Below, in pieces: positions 47,342-56,311 of a stretch of DNA of 64,000 bases. Source of the DNA: Lachnospiraceae bacterium (GTDB lineage Bacteria; Bacillota; Clostridia; Lachnospirales; Lachnospiraceae); NCBI GenBank assembly GCA_021203305.1, contig JAJQBK010000009.1:36429-100428 (forward strand), read 5' to 3'. The notes beneath the pieces are model-generated. The model had not been told where the DNA came from. It did not search any database and saw nothing but the letters and a program-made list of their open reading frames with translations. Numbering within the stretch: the first letter of the stretch is position 1; each line of letters begins with the position of its first letter. Both the position numbers and the translations under genes were made by a program.

Positions 47342-50300
47342 CTATTCCGTCCTCAGCGCCGTCACCGGATCCTTTTTGGCCGCGGAGGCGGAAGGAATCA
47401 GTCCGCCGATCAATGTCAGTACCATGCTTAAGATAACCAGAATGAACGCGTACCGCGGCATAAGCACCGCGCTGACATCCGTAGTATCCGCCAGGCGATG
47501 AATCAGGTAGTTGATCGGCACCAGCAACGCGTAGGAAACCCCGATGCCGATCATGCCGGCGCAGAAACCGACAATCAGCGTCTCCGCGTTGAAAATCTGC
47601 GAAATATTGTTCTTCGAGGCGCCGATGGCACGCAGAATGCCGATCTCTCTTGTGCGCTCCAGCACGGAAATATAAGTGATAATGCCGATCATGATCGAGG
47701 ACACAATCAGGGACACCGACACAAACGCAATCAGCACGTAGGAAATCACGTCGATGATTGTGGTGACAGAGGACATCAGAAGCCCCACCGTGTCCGTATA
47801 GGTAATGACCTGCTCCGACTTTCCCTCATCCTTCATCCTCTGATTATACGCGTCCAGAATGCCGAGTACCATATCCTTGCTCTTGAAATCCTTCGGATAT
47901 ATGTCGATTTCCGACGGATTGGCAAAATCCAGGTAACCAAAGCTCGACAGGTTTGAGTCATAGCTCGTGGAGGAAGAGAGAGACGTCAGAATTTCCGCCA
48001 GGCTTTCACTGTCCAGATTGAATTCAAACGCTTCCGCCAGTGTATCCGCGTCGATTTCAAACAGATCCTCCATGCTGGCCGTCATCTCCTCCATCATCTC
48101 GGTCATGGCGGTCTCGATACTGTCCGCGATCTCCTCCATGATTTCGGTCATCACCTCTGTCATAGCCTCCGTGATTTCCTCCTCGATTGTCTCCATCAGT
48201 TCCGTCATGATTTCAGTCATCTGCTCCTCGATCGCTTCCGCGATCACATCCATCAGCTCTGTCATCATACTCGTGATGGCTTCTTCAATGGCGGCGGTCA
48301 GTTGGCTTTCCAGCTCCGTGGTATCAATCATGCTCATCAGGCCGCTCATCAAAATCTGCGAAGCGGTGTCACTGCTCAGATAATCCATAAAACTCAGGCC
48401 ATTTTCTTCCATATAAGATGTAAAGCTCTCTGTCAGCGCCGTCATGAGATCTGAGAGAGCCTCCGCATCGACGGTGATGTTGGAAGATGCACTGCTGCTG
48501 TTATCATTGATATTTCCCGTTTCTTCTGTCGTCTCCACAGACGAGGAAAGGCGGGTATATGTGTAAGGCGAAGCGGATGTCTTTTCCGCATTTTCAGGAA
48601 AAGACGCGCTGCCTTTAAAAGTCGTGTAAGATAAATTTGTGAGAGGAACCGCAGTTGAGGATGCTGTTGTGCCGCCGCTGACGCCTTCTATTTCCTTTTC
48701 TGTATTTGTATCCGTATTTGTGTCCGTATCTGTATCCGTCTCTGTGTCCGTGTTCGTGTCTGTTTCCTCTTCTGCTTCTTCTGTCTCCTTTTCTGTCTCC
48801 TCGTTCGCCTCTTCGTTCGTCTCTTCGTCCGTTCCGCCGCTGCTTATACCGGCCAGAATACTGGCTATCATCTTATTTCCATAGTCTTCCATCCACTCAC
48901 TCAGCAGCTCCTGCGCCTCTTCCGTTTCCAGATAGGCCGCAAAAATATCCTCCAGGCTGGAATACTCCTCCGGCACATAATCCCAGTACCCTTCCATGAG
49001 CGCTTCCATCAGCGCCTCCATTTCCTCATCTGTCGCGTTAAAAGAAATACTCGACAGCAGACTGCTCAGATCCAGACTGCTTAAATCCAGCTCCAAGTCC
49101 ATATCACTCAGATCCAGGCTGCTTAAGTCCAGATCCATATCCATATCGCTCAGGTCCAGATCTAACTCCAGGTCCGATAAATCCAGAGAATCCAGATCAA
49201 TCTCCAGAGAATCCAGATCCAGAGCGTCTGTCAGACTGTCCATGTCAAAGAGATCCTCCAGATCCCCAAAGTCAAACGCAGCCGCCAGGGCATCCTCGTC
49301 AATCGTCAGAATGGAGCTTAAATCAAAGTCACTGCTCTCGTCCCCGAAGGGGTCTCCGGAAAGCACATTGATATCCGGGGTTGCCATCTGCGCTTTTACG
49401 ATCTCACTGGCCGCAGCCTTTTTCACAATATATGTAATCAGCGAAGACGGATAATTAATCCCTGAACTCAGCGCCTCACTGGACGCATCTTCTACGGGCT
49501 GCACAATTCCAACGATAGTCAGCTCCTCTCCGTTCGCAATCACCTCATTCATATAGGAAGCGTCATCGCTTTTATCTACCCAGACTTCATATTCGCTGTC
49601 ATAGGCATAGCACTCCGCGCTGGTAATCAGTTGAAATGTAATCCCCAGAATTTCATCATAACTATATGTATCCTCGATGGATGTGGCAGAGACATCCGCC
49701 CCATCCTGATACTGCTTCACCAGATTTTCCAGTATACTGTAATCCTCCAGCCCCAGCATATACAGTATCAGGTCGCTGACGCTGCCGGAGGAAGTGAGCA
49801 CAAGCACACATTCATTGTAGGATTCAGGCCAGCGGCCGGCCTTTACCTCATACTGACTGATATAAAGCTCTTCATTTTCCGGCATCTCGTAAAAGACATT
49901 CATGCCGGATACATAGGATGTCATCAAACTCATGTAAGACGAGAGCGAAGAGGAAGCGCTGACACTGCTCGAGGAAGAATAAAGAGAATTGGGATTAATC
50001 TGTCTGTAGCTGTCCCCGTCCTCAATGTAAATCTGCGGTTCAATGTCGTAAATATATTCGATTCCCTTCACATAATCCTCAATGCCGCTCTCCCCGCTCT
50101 CCAGATACTCCTTCAGCGCCGCGATGTCATTGCTGCTGATACTGGAAAACATGGCGGAAAGCACTTCCGTGACAGTGATCTCATCCTCCGCCCTTTGTGT
50201 CAGAGAATCCACAATATTATCCTGGGTACTCATGATGGAGGTCAGGTCAAAGCCGCTTGAGGTGATCTGAACGGGATATTCAGACATTGTCTCCTCCTCG

Positions 50301-51187
50301 ATGTTCTGTATATAGTCATTGACACCGGTGGAAATGGACAAAATCAGGGCGATGCCGATAATGCCGATAGAACCCGCGAAAGCGGTCATAAAGGTTCTTG
50401 TTTTCTTGGTAGCGAGGTTATTAAGGGAAAGTGACAAAGACGTCAGAAAAGACATGGAGGAATGCCCCATGTTTTTGTGTTCCGGCTCCGCAAGGGCGGC
50501 TTCATCCACCACGTAAGGGTCGGTATCGCTTTTGATCTGCCCGTCCTGAATACGGACAATTCTGGTGGCATACTCCTCGGCCAGCTCCGGGTTGTGCGTT
50601 ACCATCACCACAAGCCGGTCCTTCGCCACCTCTTTTAAGAGCTCCATGACCTGGATGCTGGTCTCGGTATCCAATGCGCCGGTGGGCTCGTCGGCCAGCA
50701 GGACGTCAGGATTGTTGACAAGCGCACGGGCAATGGCAACGCGCTGCATCTGCCCGCCCGACATCTGGTTGGGCTTTTTGTGCATCTGGTCGCCCAGACC
50801 CACTTCTCTCAGCGCATCCTGCGCGCGGCGTCTTCTCTCCGCTCTGGTAATGCCGGAAATGGTCAGCGCCAGCTCCACGTTGGACAGCACGGTCTGGTGG
50901 GGAATCAGATTATAGCTCTGAAAAACAAAGCCGATGGTATGGTTTCTGTAGGAATCCCAGTCCCGGTCGGTATACTTCTTCGTGGAAATTCCATTGATAA
51001 TCAGGTCGCCGCTGTCATACCGGTCCAGCCCGCCGATGATATTGAGCATGGTGCTCTTGCCGGAGCCGCTGGGCCCCAGGATCGCCACAAACTCGTTGTC
51101 CCGCAGATTTAAGCTGACCTCGTTCAGGGCGGTCTGCACCAGGTCGCCGGTTTTATATTGTTTGCTGATATTATGTAATTGAAGCAT
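47342..51187 (-). CDS. MacB-like ABC transporter, ATPase fused to FtsX-type permease with giant low-complexity domain
   Basis: 1281 residues. An N-terminal LolD/MacB-type ATPase (Walker A GPSGSGKSTMLNIIGG, signature MSGGQMQRVAIARAL, Walker B LLADEPTGALD) is joined to a permease with one membrane helix near residue 270, a huge extracellular region and three C-terminal helices ending in the FtsX domain (REIGILRAIGASKNNI). The outer region contains an Asp/Leu/Ser repeat (SLDLSDMDLELDLSSLDLSS), a Thr/Asp/Asn run (TDTNTDTETDTDTDTNTDT) and Met/Glu-rich helical repeats (MTEIMTELMETIEEEI). Such ABC3 systems act as mechanotransmission machines, not classical transporters. Start at 51187 chosen from GAAAGGA; an earlier ATG exists. 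Confidence 0.9.
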   Translation of the reverse strand: MLQLHNISKQYKTGDLVQTALNEVSLNLRDNEFVAILGPSGSGKSTMLNIIGGLDRYDSGDLIINGISTKKYTDRDWDSYRNHTIGFVFQSYNLIPHQTVLSNVELALTISGITRAERRRRAQDALREVGLGDQMHKKPNQMSGGQMQRVAIARALVNNPDVLLADEPTGALDTETSIQVMELLKEVAKDRLVVMVTHNPELAEEYATRIVRIQDGQIKSDTDPYVVDEAALAEPEHKNMGHSSMSFLTSLSLSLNNLATKKTRTFMTAFAGSIGIIGIALILSISTGVNDYIQNIEEETMSEYPVQITSSGFDLTSIMSTQDNIVDSLTQRAEDEITVTEVLSAMFSSISSNDIAALKEYLESGESGIEDYVKGIEYIYDIEPQIYIEDGDSYRQINPNSLYSSSSSVSASSSLSSYMSLMTSYVSGMNVFYEMPENEELYISQYEVKAGRWPESYNECVLVLTSSGSVSDLILYMLGLEDYSILENLVKQYQDGADVSATSIEDTYSYDEILGITFQLITSAECYAYDSEYEVWVDKSDDASYMNEVIANGEELTIVGIVQPVEDASSEALSSGINYPSSLITYIVKKAAASEIVKAQMATPDINVLSGDPFGDESSDFDLSSILTIDEDALAAAFDFGDLEDLFDMDSLTDALDLDSLEIDLDSLDLSDLELDLDLSDMDMDLDLSSLDLSDMDLELDLSSLDLSSLLSSISFNATDEEMEALMEALMEGYWDYVPEEYSSLEDIFAAYLETEEAQELLSEWMEDYGNKMIASILAGISSGGTDEETNEEANEETEKETEEAEEETDTNTDTETDTDTDTNTDTNTEKEIEGVSGGTTASSTAVPLTNLSYTTFKGSASFPENAEKTSASPYTYTRLSSSVETTEETGNINDNSSSASSNITVDAEALSDLMTALTESFTSYMEENGLSFMDYLSSDTASQILMSGLMSMIDTTELESQLTAAIEEAITSMMTELMDVIAEAIEEQMTEIMTELMETIEEEITEAMTEVMTEIMEEIADSIETAMTEMMEEMTASMEDLFEIDADTLAEAFEFNLDSESLAEILTSLSSSTSYDSNLSSFGYLDFANPSEIDIYPKDFKSKDMVLGILDAYNQRMKDEGKSEQVITYTDTVGLLMSSVTTIIDVISYVLIAFVSVSLIVSSIMIGIITYISVLERTREIGILRAIGASKNNISQIFNAETLIVGFCAGMIGIGVSYALLVPINYLIHRLADTTDVSAVLMPRYAFILVILSMVLTLIGGLIPSASAAKKDPVTALRTE

Positions 51188-51270
51188 GGCTGTCCTTTCG
51201 AAACGGATATGGGATTGGCACTTCATTTCATAGCCGCCAGAGTCTTCCAGACAGCTACTCTGTCAGATGA

Positions 51271-51441
51271 TGAAAGCGACAATAGGGTATGATACCATGG
51301 GTTGCTAAGCGCCGGTGGCGCTTGTTCAGCAACGACCGGAGCGAAGCGGAGACCCCCAGAGTCATAAATACGAATGCGCACCCGTAGGGCGTACCTTGCG
51401 TAAGCATTCGATTTCTGACCTTTTGTCCCTTGCACTGTATC
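51271..51441. repeat. Dispersed palindromic intergenic repeat, copy A
   Basis: Starts GATGAAAGCGACAATAGGGT and ends CCTTTTGTCCCTTGCAC. The segment CATAAATACGAATGC ... GCACCCGTAGGGCGTACC ... GCATTCGATTTC is shared with copy B at 58095, and CGAATGC/GCATTCG form a hairpin. Located in the 370-bp gap between the ABC gene and the gene at 51560; apart from this the gap shows nothing. Confidence 0.8.
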
Positions 51442-51559
51442 ATAATATCATAAAAAATTCACAATGGCACCCGGCTATGAAAATTTAATGGTTTCGACAG
51501 GCTTTATTAAGAATCCGACACTTTCCCGCCAATTTGTCCGTTTCAGGGCAGCCGTCTTC

Positions 51560-51994
51560 TCAGTCTCCTCCGAAAAGCCAGCCCTGCAAAGAGGAGCCCA
51601 TATTATTCCCCAGCTGCTGAAGGGTCTCAATGGCCTCATTCAGATTAATCAGCATCTCTGAGAAAGCCTCCGTATCCAGCCCCTGAATCACCTCATTGAC
51701 AGCGTCCACATCCAGGGAATTGACGGTTTCCGCCAGCTTCTCCCAGTCGATATCCGCCTCGGCGATCTCCTGCGTCGCCTCATCCAGATTGGTCATAATG
51801 CTGTTGAGAGTCTCCATGTCGATTTCCGCAAGCTGCTCCGAGAGCGGCTCCACTGTCGTCTTCACCGTCCGCTGCATCCAGAATACGACCACAAACAGGA
51901 TCAGCGTCACGACAATGGAAATCACTGTGAGAATTCTGGTCAGGCGCAGTTCTTTCCGCAGGCTTGTGATGATTTCATCTGTTTCGTTATTCAT
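51560..51994 (-). CDS. Small membrane-anchored helical protein
   Basis: 144 residues: a short polar N-terminus, one membrane helix (ILTVISIVVTLILFVVVFWM, about residues 20-39), then a continuous acidic helical segment with repeated Leu/Met heptads (ETLNSIMTNLDEATQEIA). No domain recognised. The heptad-rich tail resembles the helical repeats in the large ABC protein that follows, so the two might interact; this is inference. It starts 17 bp downstream of metH and may belong to its transcript. Confidence 0.7.
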   Translation of the reverse strand: MNNETDEIITSLRKELRLTRILTVISIVVTLILFVVVFWMQRTVKTTVEPLSEQLAEIDMETLNSIMTNLDEATQEIAEADIDWEKLAETVNSLDVDAVNEVIQGLDTEAFSEMLINLNEAIETLQQLGNNMGSSLQGWLFGGD

Positions 51995-52011
51995 GGCAAA
52001 ATCTCCTCCGC

Positions 52012-54585
52012 TTAAGCTTCCCTGTTCTTTTGATAAAACTCCTCCGCGTACCGCACAGTGTCCATGGCGTCCTTCGCATAAAAATCCGCGTGAATCATGT
52101 CCGCGTATTCCTGGGTCAGCACGGCGCCGCCCACCACCGCTTTCACCTCCGGAAGCGTCTCATGCAGCTGCCGGATGGTCTCCTCCATGGCCGGAACCGT
52201 GGTTGTCATCAGGGCGCTTAAGCCCACCAGCTGACAGCCGGTCTCCCTGGCCTTCTCCACCACCGCTTCCGGCGGCACGTCCCGGCCCAGATCATAGACC
52301 AGAAAGCCATAGCTTTCCAGCATGACCTTGACGATGTTTTTGCCGATATCGTGTATATCGCCCTGAACGGTGGCCAGAATCACCGGCCTGACGCTTCCGT
52401 CATTTTCCGCTGCCGGCGGCATAATGGACTTCACGATCTCAAAGGAGGCCGTGGCCGCCTCCGCGCTCATCAGAAGCTGAGGGAGATACATTTTTTTCTG
52501 TTCAAAGGCTGTTCCCACAGTGTTCAGCGCGGGGATCACATGGTCGTTGATCACGGACAGCGGCTCCATCCGGCCGACAAGCGCCCGTGTCTCAGCCTGG
52601 GCCCGCTCCTTTAACCCCATGCGGATGGCGTACTGAAGAGGGCTTTCCTGGACGGCGCCTTCTCCGCCACCCGGGCTTACTGACCCGGTCGTTCCATCAT
52701 TGCCGGAATTTCCCCGCGGCAGCCCGGACATTGAGCTGCCCGCTCCTGATGCGCCTGTCTGGCTGTCAAAAGCCCCGGTTACAGGCACACCTGTTTGGCC
52801 GGTCGCTCCCGCTGCTCCTGTCGTCCGCCCACTGGCAATGCTGGCTCCGCTGCCCGCCGACGCCGGATTCATCGGATGCGCCGCCGCGTATGCGATATAA
52901 TCCGTACAGTTTTTATCATACACCCTAAGCGCCCGGAACGCGTAATACACATCCATCATCGGCCCGGAGAATGGATTCATGATAGCGCAGTCCAGCCCCT
53001 CTTCCAGAGCCATGGCAAAGAAGGTGGAATTGATGCGGTCTCTGGCGGGCAGTCCAAAGGAGATATTGGACACGCCCAGGCTGGTGCCGAGGCCCTGCTC
53101 CTTCAGAAGCCGGATGGCCTCAAGCGTCACCCCGGCGCTTTGCGCGTCCGAGGAGATGGTCATGGCCAGCGGGTCCACAATCAGCTCCTTTCTGGCGATA
53201 CCGTATTTTGCCGCCTCCTCCGCCACCCGCATTGCGATTTCCACTCGTCCTTCGGCGGTCTGCGGGATGCCGTCCTCCCCGATAGTCAGCACAATCAGGG
53301 CGCCGCCGTATTTTTTTACCAGCGGGAGCACCGCCCTCATGCTCTTTTCACTGCCGTTGACGGAGTTGACCAGCGGCTTTCCGTTATACAGCCGCATGGC
53401 CCGCTCCAGCGCGGCGGGGTCGGAGGTGTCGATCTGCAGCACCGCGTCGCTGACCGCCTGCACCTGGCTGATCACGGCGCACATCATCTCGGGCTCATCA
53501 ATCTCCGGCAGACCCACGTTCACATCCAGCACCGGCGCCCCCGCGTCGCTCTGACGGATGGCTTCCTGTAAAATATAATCGAAATTGCGGGTGCGCAGAG
53601 CCTCCTTCAGCTTCTTCTTGCCGGTAGGGTTAATGCGCTCCCCGATGAGAACCGGCCCGTTTTTTAATTCCACAGCATGAGTATAGGAGGAAATCAGGGT
53701 ACGACCCTTCGGCTCCGGCAGTTGATAAGGCAACTCCCTGGTTTCCTCAACCACCCTGCGCATATACTCCGGCGTGGTGCCGCAGCAGCCGCCCAGAATC
53801 GTGGCTCCCGCCTGGGCGATCCGCACCATATATTCCGCGAAATCCTCCGGGCCGATATCATAAATCGTCTGCCCCTTCACCACCCGGGGAATACCCGCGT
53901 TGGGCGTCACAATAATGGGAACCGAGGCGTATTCCGCAAAAGCAGGCACCAGGGAGAGCATCTGGTCCGGACCCAGGGAGCAGTTCATGCCCACCGCGTC
54001 ACACCCCAGTCCCTCCAGCAGGGCGATCATCGCCGCCGGATCAGCGCCGGTCATCAGCTTGCCGCCGGAATCATACACATTGGTGACAAACACCGGCAGA
54101 TCGCAGCTTTCCTTCGCCGCCAGCACCGCCGCCTTGGTCTCATAGCTGTCGTTCATGGTTTCAATCAGAATACAGTCAGCGCCGCAGTCCGCCGCCACCC
54201 GCATATTCGCCGCAAAGACAGAAACCGCCTCCTCGAAGGGCAGATCGCCGATGGGCTGCAGCAGACGGCCTGTGGGGCCCACATCAAAGGCCAGATACCG
54301 GTCCGGATAATCCTTTAAGGCTTCCCTGGCACAGGCGAAGGCCGCCCGGATCAGCTCCTCATAGTTGTCATATTTCAGGCAGCTGACGCCAAAGGTGTTG
54401 GTGGAGATGACTGTGCACCCCGCCTCCAGATAGGCGCGGTGAAGCTCCATGATTTCCGCCGGGTTTTCCAGATTCCACAGCTCCGGTCCTTTGCCGCCTG
54501 AAAGACCGGCGGCCTGAAGCATGGTGCCGGTGCCGCCGTCAAGGTAAATGCGCTCTTTTTTGATGCGTTCAAGAATGGATGGCAT
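52012..54585 (-). CDS. metH: Methionine synthase, cobalamin-dependent, without reactivation domain
   Basis: Transfers a methyl group from methyltetrahydrofolate via cobalamin to homocysteine. 857 residues: homocysteine-binding barrel (zinc cysteines NCSLG and GGCCGTTPEYM), pterin-binding barrel (VLIGERINPTGKKKLKEALR), cobalamin cap and the B12 domain with DIHDIGKNIVKVML. The C-terminal AdoMet reactivation domain of long MetH is missing and is encoded separately at 54670. Between the pterin and cap domains is a 60-70-residue Gly/Ser/Thr-rich insert (TTGAAGATGQTGVPVTGAF). AGGGAGAG precedes the ATG. Third gene after metF. Confidence 0.93.
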   Translation of the reverse strand: MPSILERIKKERIYLDGGTGTMLQAAGLSGGKGPELWNLENPAEIMELHRAYLEAGCTVISTNTFGVSCLKYDNYEELIRAAFACAREALKDYPDRYLAFDVGPTGRLLQPIGDLPFEEAVSVFAANMRVAADCGADCILIETMNDSYETKAAVLAAKESCDLPVFVTNVYDSGGKLMTGADPAAMIALLEGLGCDAVGMNCSLGPDQMLSLVPAFAEYASVPIIVTPNAGIPRVVKGQTIYDIGPEDFAEYMVRIAQAGATILGGCCGTTPEYMRRVVEETRELPYQLPEPKGRTLISSYTHAVELKNGPVLIGERINPTGKKKLKEALRTRNFDYILQEAIRQSDAGAPVLDVNVGLPEIDEPEMMCAVISQVQAVSDAVLQIDTSDPAALERAMRLYNGKPLVNSVNGSEKSMRAVLPLVKKYGGALIVLTIGEDGIPQTAEGRVEIAMRVAEEAAKYGIARKELIVDPLAMTISSDAQSAGVTLEAIRLLKEQGLGTSLGVSNISFGLPARDRINSTFFAMALEEGLDCAIMNPFSGPMMDVYYAFRALRVYDKNCTDYIAYAAAHPMNPASAGSGASIASGRTTGAAGATGQTGVPVTGAFDSQTGASGAGSSMSGLPRGNSGNDGTTGSVSPGGGEGAVQESPLQYAIRMGLKERAQAETRALVGRMEPLSVINDHVIPALNTVGTAFEQKKMYLPQLLMSAEAATASFEIVKSIMPPAAENDGSVRPVILATVQGDIHDIGKNIVKVMLESYGFLVYDLGRDVPPEAVVEKARETGCQLVGLSALMTTTVPAMEETIRQLHETLPEVKAVVGGAVLTQEYADMIHADFYAKDAMDTVRYAEEFYQKNREA

Positions 54586-54669
54586 AATTTCTCTCCCTTA
54601 GCTGCTGTGAATGGCAGCTCCCTTATCAACAGGCCGTGCAGAAATACATATCCGCTTCGCGACAGTTCC

Positions 54670-55278
54670 TTACCTCTCCCGTATCCCCACCACCGCCGTC
54701 ACCGACTTGGTGGGATACATAAAATACGCCTCCGACAAGGTAATCCCCAAAAGCTTCCCCGCGTTTACAAACTGAATAAATCCCGGCTGGACAGACAGGG
54801 GCACATCGCCGTAACCCGGGGAAAAGCGGGGCGCGCAGATACAGCCCGTCTCCCCCATCACTGACGTCGCGATCTCCCGGTTGGCCAGGTCACACAGTGC
54901 CTCCGCCGTTGCCGAGGAAAGGGCATTCACCACGAAGTGCCTGGCCGGGGAGGTCACCGACAACCGCTTCATCAATCGATCCACACCCGCTCCCAGAGTC
55001 GCCGCAAAGAGCACCGCCTCCTCACAGCCCCTCAGATTTAAGGTCAGGGCATGACTGTGAAATTCCCCAAAGCCCAGATCCAGCCTGTCCTCCCCCGGAC
55101 GCATCACCCGCGCTCTCCTGAAGCAGTATCGATAGCTGGCCGCTGAAGAAAACAGCTCCTCACACTCCTCCCTGAGTCCCGGCTGCAGCGCCGAAACCGG
55201 CTGACCGAGCCGGGCCGCAAATTCTCTCTCACTGATATGGATCTGCTCCCCGGAAACCTCCCGCAAAACCGCGCTCAT
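54670..55278 (-). CDS. Methionine synthase reactivation-domain protein (stand-alone)
   Basis: 202 residues resembling the AdoMet-binding reactivation domain of MetH: CAPRFSPGYGDVPLSVQ and AYFMYPTKSVTAVVGI correspond to its conserved RxSPGYG and MxPxxS blocks. It presumably re-methylates cob(II)alamin on MetH using AdoMet and a flavodoxin-type reductant. Sits between metF (overlap TGATG) and metH, forming a three-gene methionine unit. Confidence 0.88.
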   Translation of the reverse strand: MSAVLREVSGEQIHISEREFAARLGQPVSALQPGLREECEELFSSAASYRYCFRRARVMRPGEDRLDLGFGEFHSHALTLNLRGCEEAVLFAATLGAGVDRLMKRLSVTSPARHFVVNALSSATAEALCDLANREIATSVMGETGCICAPRFSPGYGDVPLSVQPGFIQFVNAGKLLGITLSEAYFMYPTKSVTAVVGIRER

Positions 55279-56135
55279 CAGATGATCTCACTCAGATTGG
55301 ACTGCAGCGCGGCCGCCACATCCGGCTTGTTCATGGAATAAACATGTACCGCATTGATTCCGTTGGCGTACAGGTCGATGATCTGCTCCGTGGCATAGAT
55401 AATGCCCGCCTGCTTCATGGCCGCCGGCTTGTCGCCGTAGCGGTCGATAATGTAGTGGAACCGCTGGGGCAGGGAATTGCCTGAGAGGGCGATGGAGCGT
55501 TTGATCTGCTTCGCGTTGGTGACAGGCATAATCCCGGGAATCACCGGCACCGTGATGCCCGCCTCCCGGACCCGGCGCAGGAAATTATAGAAAATATTAT
55601 TGTCAAAAAACATCTGTGTCACCAGGAACTGGCAGCCCGCGTCCACCTTTTCCTTCAGATGGCGGATGTCCTCCACACTGTTGAGGCTGTCCGGGTGAAC
55701 CTCCGGATAACAGGCGCCGCCGATGCAGAAAGGCCCGGCCTCCCGGATTTCCCGGGTCAGCTCACTGGCATAGTGATAGTCCAGGCTGGTCATGTCCAGC
55801 CCCTCCGGGATATCGCCCCTGAGAGCAAGCACATTCTCGATGCCCCTCTCCTCTAATTCCGCAAGCTTCTCGGCCACATCCTCCCTGGTGGAGGAAACAC
55901 AGCTTAAATGAGCCAGTGGCGTAACCCCCTTCGACTGCAGAAACTGAGCAATCTCCATGGTATATTGGGATGTCCCGCCTCCCGCGCCGTAGGTGACGCT
56001 CATATAGCTTGGGTGCAGATCAGCAATCGCGCCCGCCGCCTTCATCACGGACTCATAGGTGGCGCTGGTCTTCGGCGGAAATACCTCAAAGGAAAGGCTT
56101 GGTTTGTCGCCGGTAATAATGTCGATGATTTTCAT
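55278..56135 (-). CDS. metF: Methylenetetrahydrofolate reductase
   Basis: Flavin enzyme reducing 5,10-methylene-THF to 5-methyl-THF, the methyl donor for MetH. 285 residues with LSFEVFPPKTSATYES at the N-terminus, SVTYGAGGGTSQYTMEI, and CQFLVTQMFFDN; no regulatory domain, as usual for bacteria. The open frame begins 11 codons earlier, but GTGAGG lies 9-10 nt before the ATG at 56135, which matches family length. Overlaps the following gene by one base. Confidence 0.95.
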   Translation of the reverse strand: MKIIDIITGDKPSLSFEVFPPKTSATYESVMKAAGAIADLHPSYMSVTYGAGGGTSQYTMEIAQFLQSKGVTPLAHLSCVSSTREDVAEKLAELEERGIENVLALRGDIPEGLDMTSLDYHYASELTREIREAGPFCIGGACYPEVHPDSLNSVEDIRHLKEKVDAGCQFLVTQMFFDNNIFYNFLRRVREAGITVPVIPGIMPVTNAKQIKRSIALSGNSLPQRFHYIIDRYGDKPAAMKQAGIIYATEQIIDLYANGINAVHVYSMNKPDVAAALQSNLSEII

Positions 56136-56157
56136 TTGTGGAACCTCACTTTTCTGA

Positions 56158-56283
56158 TTACTATTCACAGTACCCTTTTCTGATACGGTTTTTTACGATT
56201 ATAGTCAAAAAAAGCGGCAAAATCAATACATCCGCCGCTTTTTCATCCTTCATCTTCTGTTATATTCCGTTACTGTGAACAGT
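56158..56283. repeat. Short element with inverted TTACTATTCACAG-type ends, carrying a terminator
   Basis: Left end TTACTATTCACAGTA (56158-56172); right end GTTACTGTGAACAGT (56269-56283) is its inverted relative with two or three changes. The same end sequence borders the 201-bp element at 12777 and occurs alone at 63245. Lies between the C39-like gene and metF. Confidence 0.65.
56207..56243 (-). terminator. Terminator after the C39-like gene
   Basis: AAAAAAAGCGGC and GCCGCTTTTT flank a 15-nt loop. On the minus strand it ends in seven T residues. It separates the secreted peptidase gene from metF and works in both directions by sequence. Confidence 0.82.
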
Positions 56284-56311
56284 TTCATCTCCCGTTAAGC
56301 ATTTCTCACTT

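Noticed and set aside
51223..51443. Overlapping minus-strand frames upstream of the large ABC gene
   Set aside because: They are translations of dispersed repeat copy A and recur as shadows at copy B.
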